Assembly (NCBI GenBank): GCA_037190665.1
Contig: JBBCJT010000069.1
Span: 1 to 49,230 of the forward strand
Reading direction: 5' to 3'
From: JBBCJT01 sp037190665
GTDB taxonomy: Bacteria > Pseudomonadota > Alphaproteobacteria > Acetobacterales > Acetobacteraceae
DNA: 49,230 nucleotides
Shown: piece after piece, positions 35,476-43,553 of the stretch
Layout: each line of letters starts with the position of its first letter
Numbering within the stretch: the stretch's first letter is position 1
Notes under the pieces: model-generated
Told to the model about the DNA's origin: nothing
The model's input: the letters and a program-made list of their open reading frames with translations, nothing else
Databases searched by the model: none
Translations under genes and position numbers: made by a program

Positions 35476-35904
35476 TCAGCGGGTGGCGGGGTGAAGCTCG
35501 GCGTCCAAAGCGCGGGTCCAGGCAAGCAGCCGGCGCTGAGTCGCGCCCAGATCGCACCAGCGGTGCGGCGCGCGTGCAACCAGGGTCAGGCGGCTGCCCC
35601 GTCCGGCCGGCGCGATGTCGGCGATCACGGGGAACGGCAGGTTGAGCCGCTTGCTGCGCACCACGAAGTGAAGCTGGCAGGGTTCGTCGTAGAAGGCATG
35701 CGGAAAGGTGCGCGGCATCGCGCTTCCCGCCGCCGCCACGGCGCGGGCGAGATCAGGGGCGGGCAGGGGGCTGTCGCGCGTGACGACCGCATCGCCCTCG
35801 CGGAGCTGGAGCGGCCGGTCCGGCAGCGGGATGGCAAGCCCGGCCGCGCCCTGTTCGGCACAGGCGGGAAGGGCGAGGCCGGCGAGCCGCGCCAGCGCCG
35901 TCAC
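35476..35904 (-). CDS. DUF1499-like protein, function unknown
   Basis: A 142-aa protein with an Ala/Leu-rich N-terminus (LARLAGLALPACAEQGAAG) that may be a signal peptide or a lipoprotein-like start. The C-terminal half contains PCQLHFVVRSKRLNLPFPVIADI and GRGSRLTLVARAPHRWCDLGATQRRLLAW in neighbouring stretches. The second part resembles the end of DUF1499 domains (SRxGxxDLGxNxxRI), so I place it there with moderate confidence. The ATG overlaps the stop of the DUF3253 gene by 4 nt. Confidence 0.6.
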   Translation of the reverse strand: MTALARLAGLALPACAEQGAAGLAIPLPDRPLQLREGDAVVTRDSPLPAPDLARAVAAAGSAMPRTFPHAFYDEPCQLHFVVRSKRLNLPFPVIADIAPAGRGSRLTLVARAPHRWCDLGATQRRLLAWTRALDAELHPATR

Positions 35905-36143
35905 GCCCGTATGCGCAGCCGGATCACGCCGCGGATCTCGGCCTCGGCGACGGGTTTGCCCTTGCGCAGCACGTCGATCCGTCCCGCCCGCAGCAGCCGG
36001 ACCGCTCCCTGCCGCACCGCCGGCAGCAGCGCGCGCCAGTTCTCCGCGTCGAGCGCGCGTGCGATGTCCTCCGGGCTGACCGAGCCGGCGGCGCCGCGCG
36101 CCTCCGTCTGGCGCAGGATCTCGGCCTCGACCCTCTCGTTCAT
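35901..36143 (-). CDS. DUF3253 family protein
   Basis: An 80-aa all-alpha protein, starting MNERVEAEILRQTEARG, with a winged-helix-like pattern: SVSPEDIARAL, NWRALLPAVRQGAVRLLRAG and a strand-like end IDVLRKGKPV with IRGVIRLR. These are the hallmarks of DUF3253, a small uncharacterised family. The frame extends upstream to 36431 within the FAD gene, but only the part from 36143 is family-like. The ATG overlaps the FAD gene stop (ATGA), so translation is coupled. Confidence 0.8.
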   Translation of the reverse strand: MNERVEAEILRQTEARGAAGSVSPEDIARALDAENWRALLPAVRQGAVRLLRAGRIDVLRKGKPVAEAEIRGVIRLRIRA

Positions 36144-37066
36144 GCGAGCAGCGCCGCCCCCAGCGCCCGGCCGCTCAACCACGCATCCTGCAGCCGCGCG
36201 CCGAGGCACCAGTCGCCGCAGGCGCCGATCCGGGCGACCGGGTCGGCGAGGCAGGGCGCGCCCAGCGGGGCCTGCACCAGCGCATGCGACCAGCGATGAG
36301 CGCCGGCGTACAGCGGCTCCGGCAGGTCGTTCGCGGTCCGGAAGACATGGGCGATGATGGCGGCGATCTCGGCCGTGGGGTGGTCGGCATGCGCGGCGGA
36401 CCAGGCCGGCCCGCTCTGGATGGACCAGCACGCCACGTCCGCCTGCCGGCCGGGCTTGTCGCTGTCACGGAACACCCAGTCGAGCGGGCCGTCCTGCGCG
36501 TGCGCGGTGGCGGGGCTCTGGGCGGACGCGGCGAAGGCGAGCATGCCGGTCCAGATCGGGGCCATCTGCACCCCGGCCAGGGCGGCCCCCAGTTTCATCG
36601 GCAGCAGCCGCCCCGCGAGCGGGGCCGGCAGCGCGACCGCCACGGCATCGAACGGGCCTTCCGTGGTCGTCCCCGTGGTGCCGCGCCCGGCGACGGAGAG
36701 CTGCCAGGCGCCGCTCTCCCGCCACGCCCCCAGCACCTCGCGGCGGGTGACGATGTCGAGCCCGGCGCCCAGCGCCGCGGGCAGCGCATCCATCCCCGGC
36801 ACGCCGACCCGGAAGCCGTTCCAGCCATCGGTGCGCGGGGTGAGCCAGGCCGCGAATTCGGGATCGGAGGCGGCGACGAACTGCGCGCCGTAATCCCACT
36901 GCATGGCCATGCCGTCGAGCGCGGCGCGCCGGGTGGCGCAGCGTCCGCCGATGCGTGCGGCCCGGTCGAAGACGCGGACCTGCGCGCCCGCTTCCTGCAG
37001 CAGGTGGGCGCAGGCGAGGCCGGATAGGCCGGCGCCGATCACGGCGATGGTCTGCGGGCGGGACAT
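36140..37066 (-). CDS. NAD(P)/FAD-dependent oxidoreductase, renalase-like
   Basis: A 308-aa flavoprotein. The N-terminal FAD-binding Rossmann motif is VIGAGLSGLACAHLLQEAG, followed by VRVFDRAARIGGRCATRR. Further on are WDYGAQF, a central substrate domain, and the C-terminal FAD segment RIGACGDWCLGARLQDAWLSG. This pattern fits the renalase-like NAD/FAD proteins (COG3380). The substrate is unknown. It heads a coupled run with DUF3253 and DUF1499-like proteins and the ABC transporter. TTGTGG-N16-TAGGTT on the minus strand just upstream is a possible promoter. Confidence 0.87.
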   Translation of the reverse strand: MSRPQTIAVIGAGLSGLACAHLLQEAGAQVRVFDRAARIGGRCATRRAALDGMAMQWDYGAQFVAASDPEFAAWLTPRTDGWNGFRVGVPGMDALPAALGAGLDIVTRREVLGAWRESGAWQLSVAGRGTTGTTTEGPFDAVAVALPAPLAGRLLPMKLGAALAGVQMAPIWTGMLAFAASAQSPATAHAQDGPLDWVFRDSDKPGRQADVACWSIQSGPAWSAAHADHPTAEIAAIIAHVFRTANDLPEPLYAGAHRWSHALVQAPLGAPCLADPVARIGACGDWCLGARLQDAWLSGRALGAALLA

Positions 37067-37118
37067 AGGCGCAACCTAACCAATTATGTCCGCGCCACAA
37101 CTCGCGCGCCCGGCGAAA

Positions 37119-37868
37119 TCAGCGTGACGGGATCAGCACCCCCACGCGCAGCACGGTGGGATCGTTCTCCGGCCACGACATGGCGATCTCGCGCACCAGC
37201 TTGCGCTTCACCGCCTCCTCGAAGGCATGAAACCCCTCGGCGACGACAAGGAAGCAGCCGACGCCGCCGATCACCTCATTGCGGTAATATTCATCGAGCG
37301 GCGGCTGGTACTGCGCCCAGGCGCCGGGACTGGCATCGATGATCGCAAGCCCGTTGATGGTCACGCCCTGCGCCACGGCGGCATCGCGCGCCTCGGCGAC
37401 GGACGGGCCGGAATTGTTCACGCCATCGCCGGAGATATCCATCACACGCCGCGTGCCCTCGAACCCCTGGCCGAACTGGCGCACGCCGAATGCGATGGCG
37501 CCGGAAATGGACGTATAGAGCCGGGCCTGTTTGGGGGCGGCGTCGATCGCATCGGCGAAGGCGCGTGCGGACGCCGCGTCATGGATCAGCGTCCATGGCA
37601 CCAGCACCTCCTGCACGTTGTGATCCGACCACGTGAACAGCATCACTGCGATGGCGCCGAGCGGGCCGCCGCGGATGCCATCGATGATCTTCGGATCGCG
37701 GAAGGCGGCGGCGTAGCCGCTGAACTGCAGCGACTGCTCCTGCGGATCGATGGAGCGGGAGACGTCCACCGCGAGGATGAGCTCGACATCGACCGGCTCG
37801 GGTCCGGCTGCACGGACGGGGGACAGCAGGCCGAAGACGAGCAGGGCGGCAATGACGATGCTGCGCAT
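37119..37868 (-). CDS. DUF1194 protein (von Willebrand factor A-like, secreted)
   Basis: A 249-aa protein with a clear signal peptide (SIVIAALLVFGLLSPVRA, cleavage near residue 20). The mature part begins with a strand and the metal-site motif DVSRS (Asp35, Ser37, Ser39), then YTSISGAIAFG and MDISGDGVNNSGP, as in von Willebrand A folds. EGFHAFEEAVKRKLVREI near the end is typical of DUF1194, a mostly alphaproteobacterial family of periplasmic proteins of unknown function. GAGGG lies upstream of the ATG. A GTTC-N7-GTTC site is 62 nt before the start. Confidence 0.88.
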   Translation of the reverse strand: MRSIVIAALLVFGLLSPVRAAGPEPVDVELILAVDVSRSIDPQEQSLQFSGYAAAFRDPKIIDGIRGGPLGAIAVMLFTWSDHNVQEVLVPWTLIHDAASARAFADAIDAAPKQARLYTSISGAIAFGVRQFGQGFEGTRRVMDISGDGVNNSGPSVAEARDAAVAQGVTINGLAIIDASPGAWAQYQPPLDEYYRNEVIGGVGCFLVVAEGFHAFEEAVKRKLVREIAMSWPENDPTVLRVGVLIPSR

Positions 37869-38159
37869 GAAACCCTCCTGCGCACATGCGTTGCGACGCC
37901 GTAGCCCGCGCTCCTCGAACGATTTGGCCGTTCACCGGCCGTTCATGGCAGCCTGCCAGATCAGTTTTGTGCAGTGCAACATAAATGTATGGTGCACCGC
38001 TCACGTCGTGTGAACATCAACGGATCGTCGGACGTCATCCGCATCTGTTCGGCGCGGGTCCCGGTGTCGCGGCCGGGAAGGCACGTACGGCGTCCCTCCT
38101 GCCGCTGCCGCCTATCGTGACATCACAACGATTGTGAGCGGTGTGCCGTTCCCCACGTC
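37869..38159. other. Intergenic region with operator-like repeats, no gene seen
   Basis: This 291-bp stretch lies between the end of the DUF924 gene and the start of DUF1194, both on the minus strand. It has an AT-richer core (about 37965-37995). It holds GGCCGTTCA repeated directly (37927 and 37938), which creates a GTTC-N7-GTTC match (37930-37944), the perfect palindrome TCACAA-CGA-TTGTGA (38123-38137), and TCAC-GTCGT-GTGA near 38001. No convincing ORF is present. Confidence 0.5.
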
Positions 38160-38726
38160 TCAGAAGCCGCCGCCCGATGCGAGCCACGCCTGCTCCGCCG
38201 CGGTGTTCGCGCGGCCGAGTGCGGCGTTGCGATGGGGAAAGCGGCCGAAGGTGCGGATCACATGCCAGTGACGCCAGGCGTAATCGATGCCGGCGCCCGG
38301 CGCGGCGTGGCGCTTGTCGTCGCGCAGTCCCTCGAACAGCGCGACGGAGCGGTTCTGGTCCCCCATCGTCTCGCCATGTTCGAAAGGCAGATAGGCGAAG
38401 GTGCGCTGCATCGGCGTCAGCGCCAGATCGCCCTGCGCGGCCACCAGCGCGCTTGCGACGGCGCGCGCCTTCGCGTCCGACGCGAACGCCTCCGCGCTGC
38501 CGCGGAACAGGTTGCGCGGGAACTGGTCGAGCAGGATGAGCAACGCGAGCGTGCCTTCGGGCGTTGTGGTCCACGCATCGAATGCGCCTTCGCGCGCGGG
38601 TACGACCTGCGCGCCGAACCCCGTGCGGATCGCCGCGTCGAACGCATCGTCGCGGCGGAACCATGCCTGCCGCCACGTGTCCGCGCCGTCGGCGAACCAG
38701 AAGTCCAGAACCTTCTGCGGCGTCAT
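38160..38726 (-). CDS. DUF924 family protein
   Basis: A 188-aa all-helical, TPR-like protein of unknown function. Family signatures are VLDFWFADG at the N-terminus, LLDQFPRNLFRGS (residues 65-77), and FAYLPFEHGE and RHWHVIRTFGRFPHRN in the second half. The ATG at 38726 overlaps the stop of the FAD/Fe-S dehydrogenase gene by 4 nt, giving translational coupling. The frame is open far upstream within that gene, but only this part is family-like. Confidence 0.9.
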   Translation of the reverse strand: MTPQKVLDFWFADGADTWRQAWFRRDDAFDAAIRTGFGAQVVPAREGAFDAWTTTPEGTLALLILLDQFPRNLFRGSAEAFASDAKARAVASALVAAQGDLALTPMQRTFAYLPFEHGETMGDQNRSVALFEGLRDDKRHAAPGAGIDYAWRHWHVIRTFGRFPHRNAALGRANTAAEQAWLASGGGF

Positions 38727-41620
38727 GCCAGTGCGCGCTCCAGCACGCGCACCGAATGCAGGGCGACGCGGCCGGTCGTGTCCGCGATCTGGTGCCGGCA
38801 GGATGTGCCGTCCGCGACGATCAGGTGATCCTCGGGTGCTGCGCGCACATGCGGGGCGAGCGAGAGTTCCGCCATGGCTTTCGATACCTCCAGCGTTTCC
38901 ACCTGATAGCCGAAGGCGCCCGCCATACCGCAGCAGGAGGACACGATCGGCGTGACCTTGAGATCGGGGATGCGGTTCAGCACCGCCTGCGCGGCAGGGA
39001 AGGCGCCGAAGGATTTCTGGTGGCAATGGCCATGGATATGCGCGGCCGGCGCCACCGGCTTCAACTTCAGCGCATCGCCGTGCCGGTCGAGGAACTCGCT
39101 CAGCAGCAGCGCGCGGGCGGAAAGCGCATCGCTCTCCGCGCCCGGCAGCAGCGAGCGCAGCTCGTCCCGCAGCGTCAGCAGGCAGGAGGGCTCGAGGCCG
39201 ATCACCGGCAGGTCGCCCGCGAGCGCCGTGCGCGTTGCGGCAAGCGTCGCGCGCGCGCGATCCAGCAGGCCGGCGGCAAGGTATGTCCGCCCGCAGCAGG
39301 CCCGCTCGCGCGGCAGCACGGCGCGATAGCCGGCGGCGCGCAGCACGCGGATCGTCGCGCGCAGGTTCTCTGGCTCGAAGTAGCGGTTGAAGGTGTCGGC
39401 GAGCAGCAGCACGTCCCCGCGCGGCGCGGGATCCGCCTGGGCCTCGGCATCGCGGAAGATGTCGCGCCGCCAGCGCGGCAGGCTGCGTTCGGCGGCGAAG
39501 CCGAGCGTGCGCTCGGACAGCCGCGCCAGCGCGGGGACGCGGTCGCGCAGGTTCAGCAGCGGTGCGAGCATCGAGGCGGCGCGGGCGTAGCGCGGCAGGT
39601 ATGCCACCGCCCGGTCGCGCCATGACAGGCCGTGGCGTTCGGCACGCGCGGCCAGCACTTCCAGCTTCATCTTCGCCATGTCGATGCCGGTGGGGCACTC
39701 GCGGCGGCACGCCTTGCAGGAGACGCAGAGCTTCATCGTCTCCGCCATCGCGTCGGACGCCATCGCATCGGGGCCAAGCTGGCCGGACAGCGCGAGCCGC
39801 AGCGTGTTCGCCCGCCCGCGCGTCAGGTGCTGCTCGTCGCGCGTAGCGCGATAGGAGGGGCACATCGTGCCGGCATCGAACTTCCGGCAGGTGCCGTTGT
39901 TGTTGCACATCTCGACGGCGGACAGCATGCCGCCGAGCGGGCCGGGATAGTCGGACCAGTCGAGCCGGGGGGCGAAGTCGCGGGCCGGGCCGTACTCGGG
40001 CGCGTAGCGGAACAGGCTGCGGTCATCCATGCGCGGCGCGCGCACGACGCGGCCGGGGTTGAGCAGGCCGGCAGGGTCGAAGGCGTCCTTCACCGCCTCG
40101 AACGCGCGCACGATGCGGCTGCCGAACATCGGCTCATGGAACTCGGACCGCACGATGCCGTCGCCGTGCTCGCCGGAATGGCTGCCCTTGTACGCGCGCA
40201 CCAGCGCGAAGCATTCCTCCGCGATGGCACGCATCCGCGCCACGTCCGTGCCGTCCTTCATGTTCAGAACCGGGCGGACATGCAGGCAGCCGACGGAGGC
40301 GTGCGCGTACCACGTGCCCTTGGTGCCGTGGCGCTCGAACACCTCGTTCAGCCGTTCGGTGTAGTCGGCGAGGTCGTCCAGATCGACGGCCGTGTCCTCG
40401 ATGAAGGAGACCGGCTTTCCGTCGCCCTTCATGCTCATCATGATGTTCAGCCCGGCTTCGCGCACCTCCGCGATGGCGGCCTGGAACCCTGGTTCTACCG
40501 CACGCACGACCTGACCCTGCAGGCCGAGGTCGCCCATCATCTCCTCCAGCCGGGCGAGGTCGCGCAGCAGCGCGGCATCGTCGTCGCCGTGGAATTCCAC
40601 CAGCAACAGCGAGTCCGGCTCGCCGATCAGCATCTTCTCGATCGTCGGGCGATAGATCGCGATGGAGCGGCCGAGGTCGATCATCGTCCGGTCCACCAGC
40701 TCCACCGCCTCGGGGTCGAGCGTGACGAGGTGCCGCGCCGCTTCCATCGCGCGGCGGAAGGTGGGGAACTGGCAGATCCCGACCACCTTGCGCGGCTTGA
40801 CCGGGAACAGCTTGAGATCGAGCGATGCGGAGAAGGCGAGCGTGCCCTCGCTGCCCACCAGCAACCGGGCAAGGTTGCCGCGCCCGGCCGCGCGCGCGGC
40901 CGGCGTCAGCGCGTCGATGTTGTAGCCGCCGACGCGGCGAAGCTGGCGCGGGAAGCGCGCGGCGATCTCCTCCGCCTCGGCCGCGCCCAGCGTGCGAAGG
41001 CGCTGGATCAGCTCGGCGATGTTGGCCGGAATGTCGGCGCCGAGATTGTCCGGCGTGTCGCCGAAGCGGTGGGTGCTGCCATCGGCGAGGATGGCGTCGA
41101 TGGCGAGCGTGTTGTCCGTCATCAGCCCGTAGCGGATGGATTTCGACCCGCACGAGTTGTTCCCCGCCATGCCGCCGATGGTGCAGCGCGCGTTGGTGGA
41201 CGGATCGACCGGGAAGAACAGCTTGTGCTTCTTCAGCGCGTCGTTGAGGTGCGACAGCACCAGCCCCGGCTCCACCCGCGCGACACCCGCGCCGGCGTCC
41301 ACGTTCAGCACGCGGCGCAGGTACTTCGTGCAGTCGATCACCAGAGCGCGGTTGACGGTCTGGCCGCACTGGCTGGTCCCGCCGCCGCGCGGCAGCACCG
41401 GCACCCCATGCTCGCGCGCGATCGCCATCGCCGCCGCCACGTCGCCGATGGTGCGCGGCACGATCACGCCCACCGGCTCCACCTGGTAGATCGAGGCATC
41501 GGTGGCGTAGCGGCCGCGGCTGAACGGACCGAACAGGATCTCGGCCTGCGTCTCGCGACGGAGCCGTTCGGCCAGCCGGGAGTCGCCGAGCGTGGCGCGC
41601 GGGAGCAGCGGGGCGTTCAT
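38723..41620 (-). CDS. FAD-linked oxidase/Fe-S fusion protein (D-2-hydroxyacid dehydrogenase, YdiJ-like)
   Basis: A 965-aa fusion. Residues 40-270 form a PCMH-type FAD domain (VLPRGGGTSQCGQTVN, GMAGNNSCGSKSIRYG). Next is the D-lactate/glycolate oxidase C-terminal domain (HASVGCLHVRP, HSGEHGDG). Fe-S motifs follow at about 568-590 (CNNNGTCRKF, GTMCPSY) and 629-640 (CVSCKACRRECP). Two CCG domains lie near 775 (ACCGRTY) and 893 (SSCCGMAGAFG). This is the architecture of YdiJ and related membrane-associated dehydrogenases that oxidise D-2-hydroxyacids and pass electrons to quinone. The exact substrate (D-lactate, glycolate or 2-hydroxyglutarate) is undetermined. It is divergent from the Bug receptor gene at 41729. 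Confidence 0.9.
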   Translation of the reverse strand: MNAPLLPRATLGDSRLAERLRRETQAEILFGPFSRGRYATDASIYQVEPVGVIVPRTIGDVAAAMAIAREHGVPVLPRGGGTSQCGQTVNRALVIDCTKYLRRVLNVDAGAGVARVEPGLVLSHLNDALKKHKLFFPVDPSTNARCTIGGMAGNNSCGSKSIRYGLMTDNTLAIDAILADGSTHRFGDTPDNLGADIPANIAELIQRLRTLGAAEAEEIAARFPRQLRRVGGYNIDALTPAARAAGRGNLARLLVGSEGTLAFSASLDLKLFPVKPRKVVGICQFPTFRRAMEAARHLVTLDPEAVELVDRTMIDLGRSIAIYRPTIEKMLIGEPDSLLLVEFHGDDDAALLRDLARLEEMMGDLGLQGQVVRAVEPGFQAAIAEVREAGLNIMMSMKGDGKPVSFIEDTAVDLDDLADYTERLNEVFERHGTKGTWYAHASVGCLHVRPVLNMKDGTDVARMRAIAEECFALVRAYKGSHSGEHGDGIVRSEFHEPMFGSRIVRAFEAVKDAFDPAGLLNPGRVVRAPRMDDRSLFRYAPEYGPARDFAPRLDWSDYPGPLGGMLSAVEMCNNNGTCRKFDAGTMCPSYRATRDEQHLTRGRANTLRLALSGQLGPDAMASDAMAETMKLCVSCKACRRECPTGIDMAKMKLEVLAARAERHGLSWRDRAVAYLPRYARAASMLAPLLNLRDRVPALARLSERTLGFAAERSLPRWRRDIFRDAEAQADPAPRGDVLLLADTFNRYFEPENLRATIRVLRAAGYRAVLPRERACCGRTYLAAGLLDRARATLAATRTALAGDLPVIGLEPSCLLTLRDELRSLLPGAESDALSARALLLSEFLDRHGDALKLKPVAPAAHIHGHCHQKSFGAFPAAQAVLNRIPDLKVTPIVSSCCGMAGAFGYQVETLEVSKAMAELSLAPHVRAAPEDHLIVADGTSCRHQIADTTGRVALHSVRVLERALA

Positions 41621-41666
41621 GCCGCCACACTAGGGCGGCGCGATGCGGGCGTCACATTGGCAAGCC

Positions 41667-41681
41667 TCGTGGAACCCACGA
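41667..41681. promoter_or_regulatory. Perfect palindrome in a divergent promoter region
   Basis: TCGTGG-AAC-CCACGA (6-3-6) lies in the 108 bp between the dehydrogenase gene (minus) and the Bug receptor gene (plus). A TATGCT -10-like element (41684-41689) follows. It could be an operator controlling one or both genes; no regulator gene is adjacent. Confidence 0.4.
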
Positions 41682-41728
41682 CGTATGCTGATGCCTGTGC
41701 TAGCGGCGTGGGGCAGGAGGAACGCGCC

Positions 41729-42685
41729 ATGCCCACTCGCCGCCATCTGCTGGCTGCCGGTCTCGCCGCCCCCGTGCTTGCCCATGCCCAGGGCACGTGG
41801 CCCGACCGGCCGATCCGGATCTTCGTGCCGTCGGCCGCCGGTGGCGCGGCGGACCTGCACGCCCGGGTCTTCGGCCATTTCCTGGAGAAGAAGCTGCCGC
41901 AGCCGGCGGTGGTGGACAACCGGCCGGGCGCGGGCGGGATCATTGGCACGGAGGCGACGAAGAACGCCCCGGCGGATGGCTACAACTTCCTGATCTCCAC
42001 CAACTCCACCCACAGCGCCAACGAGTTCCTCTACAAGAAGCTGCCCTACGATCCGGTCGCCGATTTCGCGCCGGTGGGCCTGTTCACCACCTATGCCTCG
42101 GTCGGCATGGTCCCGGCCGATTCGCCGCTGCGCGGCATCGGCGACGTCATCGCGCTGGCGAAGGCGAAGCCCGGCGAGGTGTTCTTCGGCTACTACTCGT
42201 CCTCCTCCCAGGTGCCGTCGGAGCTGGTGAAGGCACGGGCCGGGATCGACATCACCGGCGTGTCGTACCGCAACGTCACCGGCATCACGACCGACCTCGC
42301 CAGCGGGCGCATCCACTTCGCCTTCGCCGACAACGCCACCGCATCCGCCCCGCTGCAGACCGGCCGCGTGCGCGCGATCGCCGTCACCTCGCTCGACCGG
42401 CTGCCCAACCTGCCGGACGTGCCGACAGTGGCCGAGACGCTGCCGGGCTTCGAGATGGAGGGCTGGATCGGCCTGACCGCGCCGGCCGGCACGCCCGCGG
42501 CGATCGTCACGCGCATGAACGCGCTGATGCGCGAGGCCGCCGCGGACCCGACCGCGCGGGATGCGCTGGAGAAGGCCGGCATGCGGGTGCGGGCGATGTC
42601 GGTGGAGGAGTTCACCGCCTTCCTGAAGGCGGATCGCACCCGCTGGCAGGAATGGGTCCGGATCGCCCGCATCGAGCCGCAATGA
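41729..42685 (+). CDS. Bug/TctC-family extracytoplasmic solute-binding protein
   Basis: A 318-aa periplasmic receptor of the tripartite tricarboxylate transporter type. The N-terminus MPTRRHLLAAGLAAPVLAHAQG is a signal with a twin-arginine-like RRHLL and an Ala-rich end. The mature part begins WPDRPIRIFVPSAAGGAADLHA and continues with VVDNRPGAGGIIGTE, both Bug signatures; carboxylate-binding loops are typical. AGGAGGA lies just before the ATG. The frame is open upstream without similarity. No TctA/TctB membrane genes are in the window, so it is an orphan receptor. The next gene overlaps its stop (ATGA). Confidence 0.93.
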   Translation: MPTRRHLLAAGLAAPVLAHAQGTWPDRPIRIFVPSAAGGAADLHARVFGHFLEKKLPQPAVVDNRPGAGGIIGTEATKNAPADGYNFLISTNSTHSANEFLYKKLPYDPVADFAPVGLFTTYASVGMVPADSPLRGIGDVIALAKAKPGEVFFGYYSSSSQVPSELVKARAGIDITGVSYRNVTGITTDLASGRIHFAFADNATASAPLQTGRVRAIAVTSLDRLPNLPDVPTVAETLPGFEMEGWIGLTAPAGTPAAIVTRMNALMREAAADPTARDALEKAGMRVRAMSVEEFTAFLKADRTRWQEWVRIARIEPQ

Positions 42686-43473
42686 GAGCGGACGGGTTCG
42701 CCCCGGATCACATCGCCGGCCTGCCCGCGACCCCGCTGCCCGCCGGCGGCGCGCTCTACGCGGATGGCACGGAGTCCGCCGCCCCGCCGCTGCTGTTCGT
42801 CCATGGCGGCTATCACGGCGCGTGGTGCTTCGGCGGCTGGATGCGGCTGCTCGCGCCGGCGCGGCGCGTGTTCGCCGTGGATATGGCCGGGCATGGCCTG
42901 CTGCCGCATGCGGACCTCGATCCGCGCCAGGGCGTGGGCGACTGGGCGGCGGACGTGGCGGCCGCCGTGCGTCTGATTGGCGCGCCGCCGGTGCTGGTCG
43001 GCCACAGCCTCGGGGCGCTCGCGGCGATGCTGGCGGCGGCGGAGGTGGAGGTCGCGCGACTGGTGCTGCTTGCGCCCTCGCCACCGGGCAACCTGCCGGG
43101 CGTGGCCGCCGTGCCGCTCGTCAGCGATAGCGCGCCCGTCCCGCCGCCGGACGCGGCCGCGTCCTCCGCCCGCTGGTTCGGGGGCGACAGGCCGGACTTC
43201 TTTGCCGACTGGCTCGCGCGGCTGAGCCCGGAAAGCCCGACCGTGCTGAACGACCGCTACGGCCTGCGCACGCGCCTCGACCCCGCGCGCATCACCGTGC
43301 CGGTTCTGGTGGTTGAGGCCGGGCGAGACGATGCCGCGCGCCATCCCGCAGGGCAGGACGAGGCCATCGCGCGCTTCCTGCGCGGGCGTCACGTGCTGCT
43401 GCCCGATGCCGTGCACTGCCTGATGGCGGGGCAGGGGTGGCGGGAGGCGGCCGCGCTGGTCGCCGATCAATAA
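42682..43473 (+). CDS. Alpha/beta hydrolase
   Basis: A 263-aa alpha/beta-hydrolase fold enzyme. The oxyanion loop is FVHGGYHGAWCF (about residues 39-50), the nucleophile Ser109 lies in LVGHSLGALAA, an acidic residue probably lies in VVEAGRDDA, and His245 (DAVHCLM) completes the triad. It resembles the AB_hydrolase_6 group of esterases and lactonases. The start overlaps the Bug receptor stop, so the two proteins are made together, suggesting that the receptor senses or imports an ester, amide or lactone, or its hydrolysis product. Confidence 0.9.
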   Translation: MRADGFAPDHIAGLPATPLPAGGALYADGTESAAPPLLFVHGGYHGAWCFGGWMRLLAPARRVFAVDMAGHGLLPHADLDPRQGVGDWAADVAAAVRLIGAPPVLVGHSLGALAAMLAAAEVEVARLVLLAPSPPGNLPGVAAVPLVSDSAPVPPPDAAASSARWFGGDRPDFFADWLARLSPESPTVLNDRYGLRTRLDPARITVPVLVVEAGRDDAARHPAGQDEAIARFLRGRHVLLPDAVHCLMAGQGWREAAALVADQ

Positions 43474-43553
43474 TCCTGTTCGATCCGACGATCCGATCTC
43501 ATTTGCCCCGCGCCGTCGCGCGGCGCATGTGAGGCCGCGAAGGGAGAACGCCC

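Noticed and set aside
37965..37995. GTGCAGTGCAAC as a PhaR-type (polyhydroxyalkanoate) operator
   Set aside because: The motif memory is vague and no phasin or PHA gene is near.
37750..38013. Plus-strand 87-codon frame over the DUF1194 5' region
   Set aside because: It is Ser/Thr/Arg-rich antisense to the DUF1194 signal region and has no ribosome binding site.
39632..41728. Upstream extension of the Bug receptor frame across the dehydrogenase gene
   Set aside because: The real receptor begins with a signal peptide and ribosome binding site at 41729; the upstream part is antisense to a well-supported gene.
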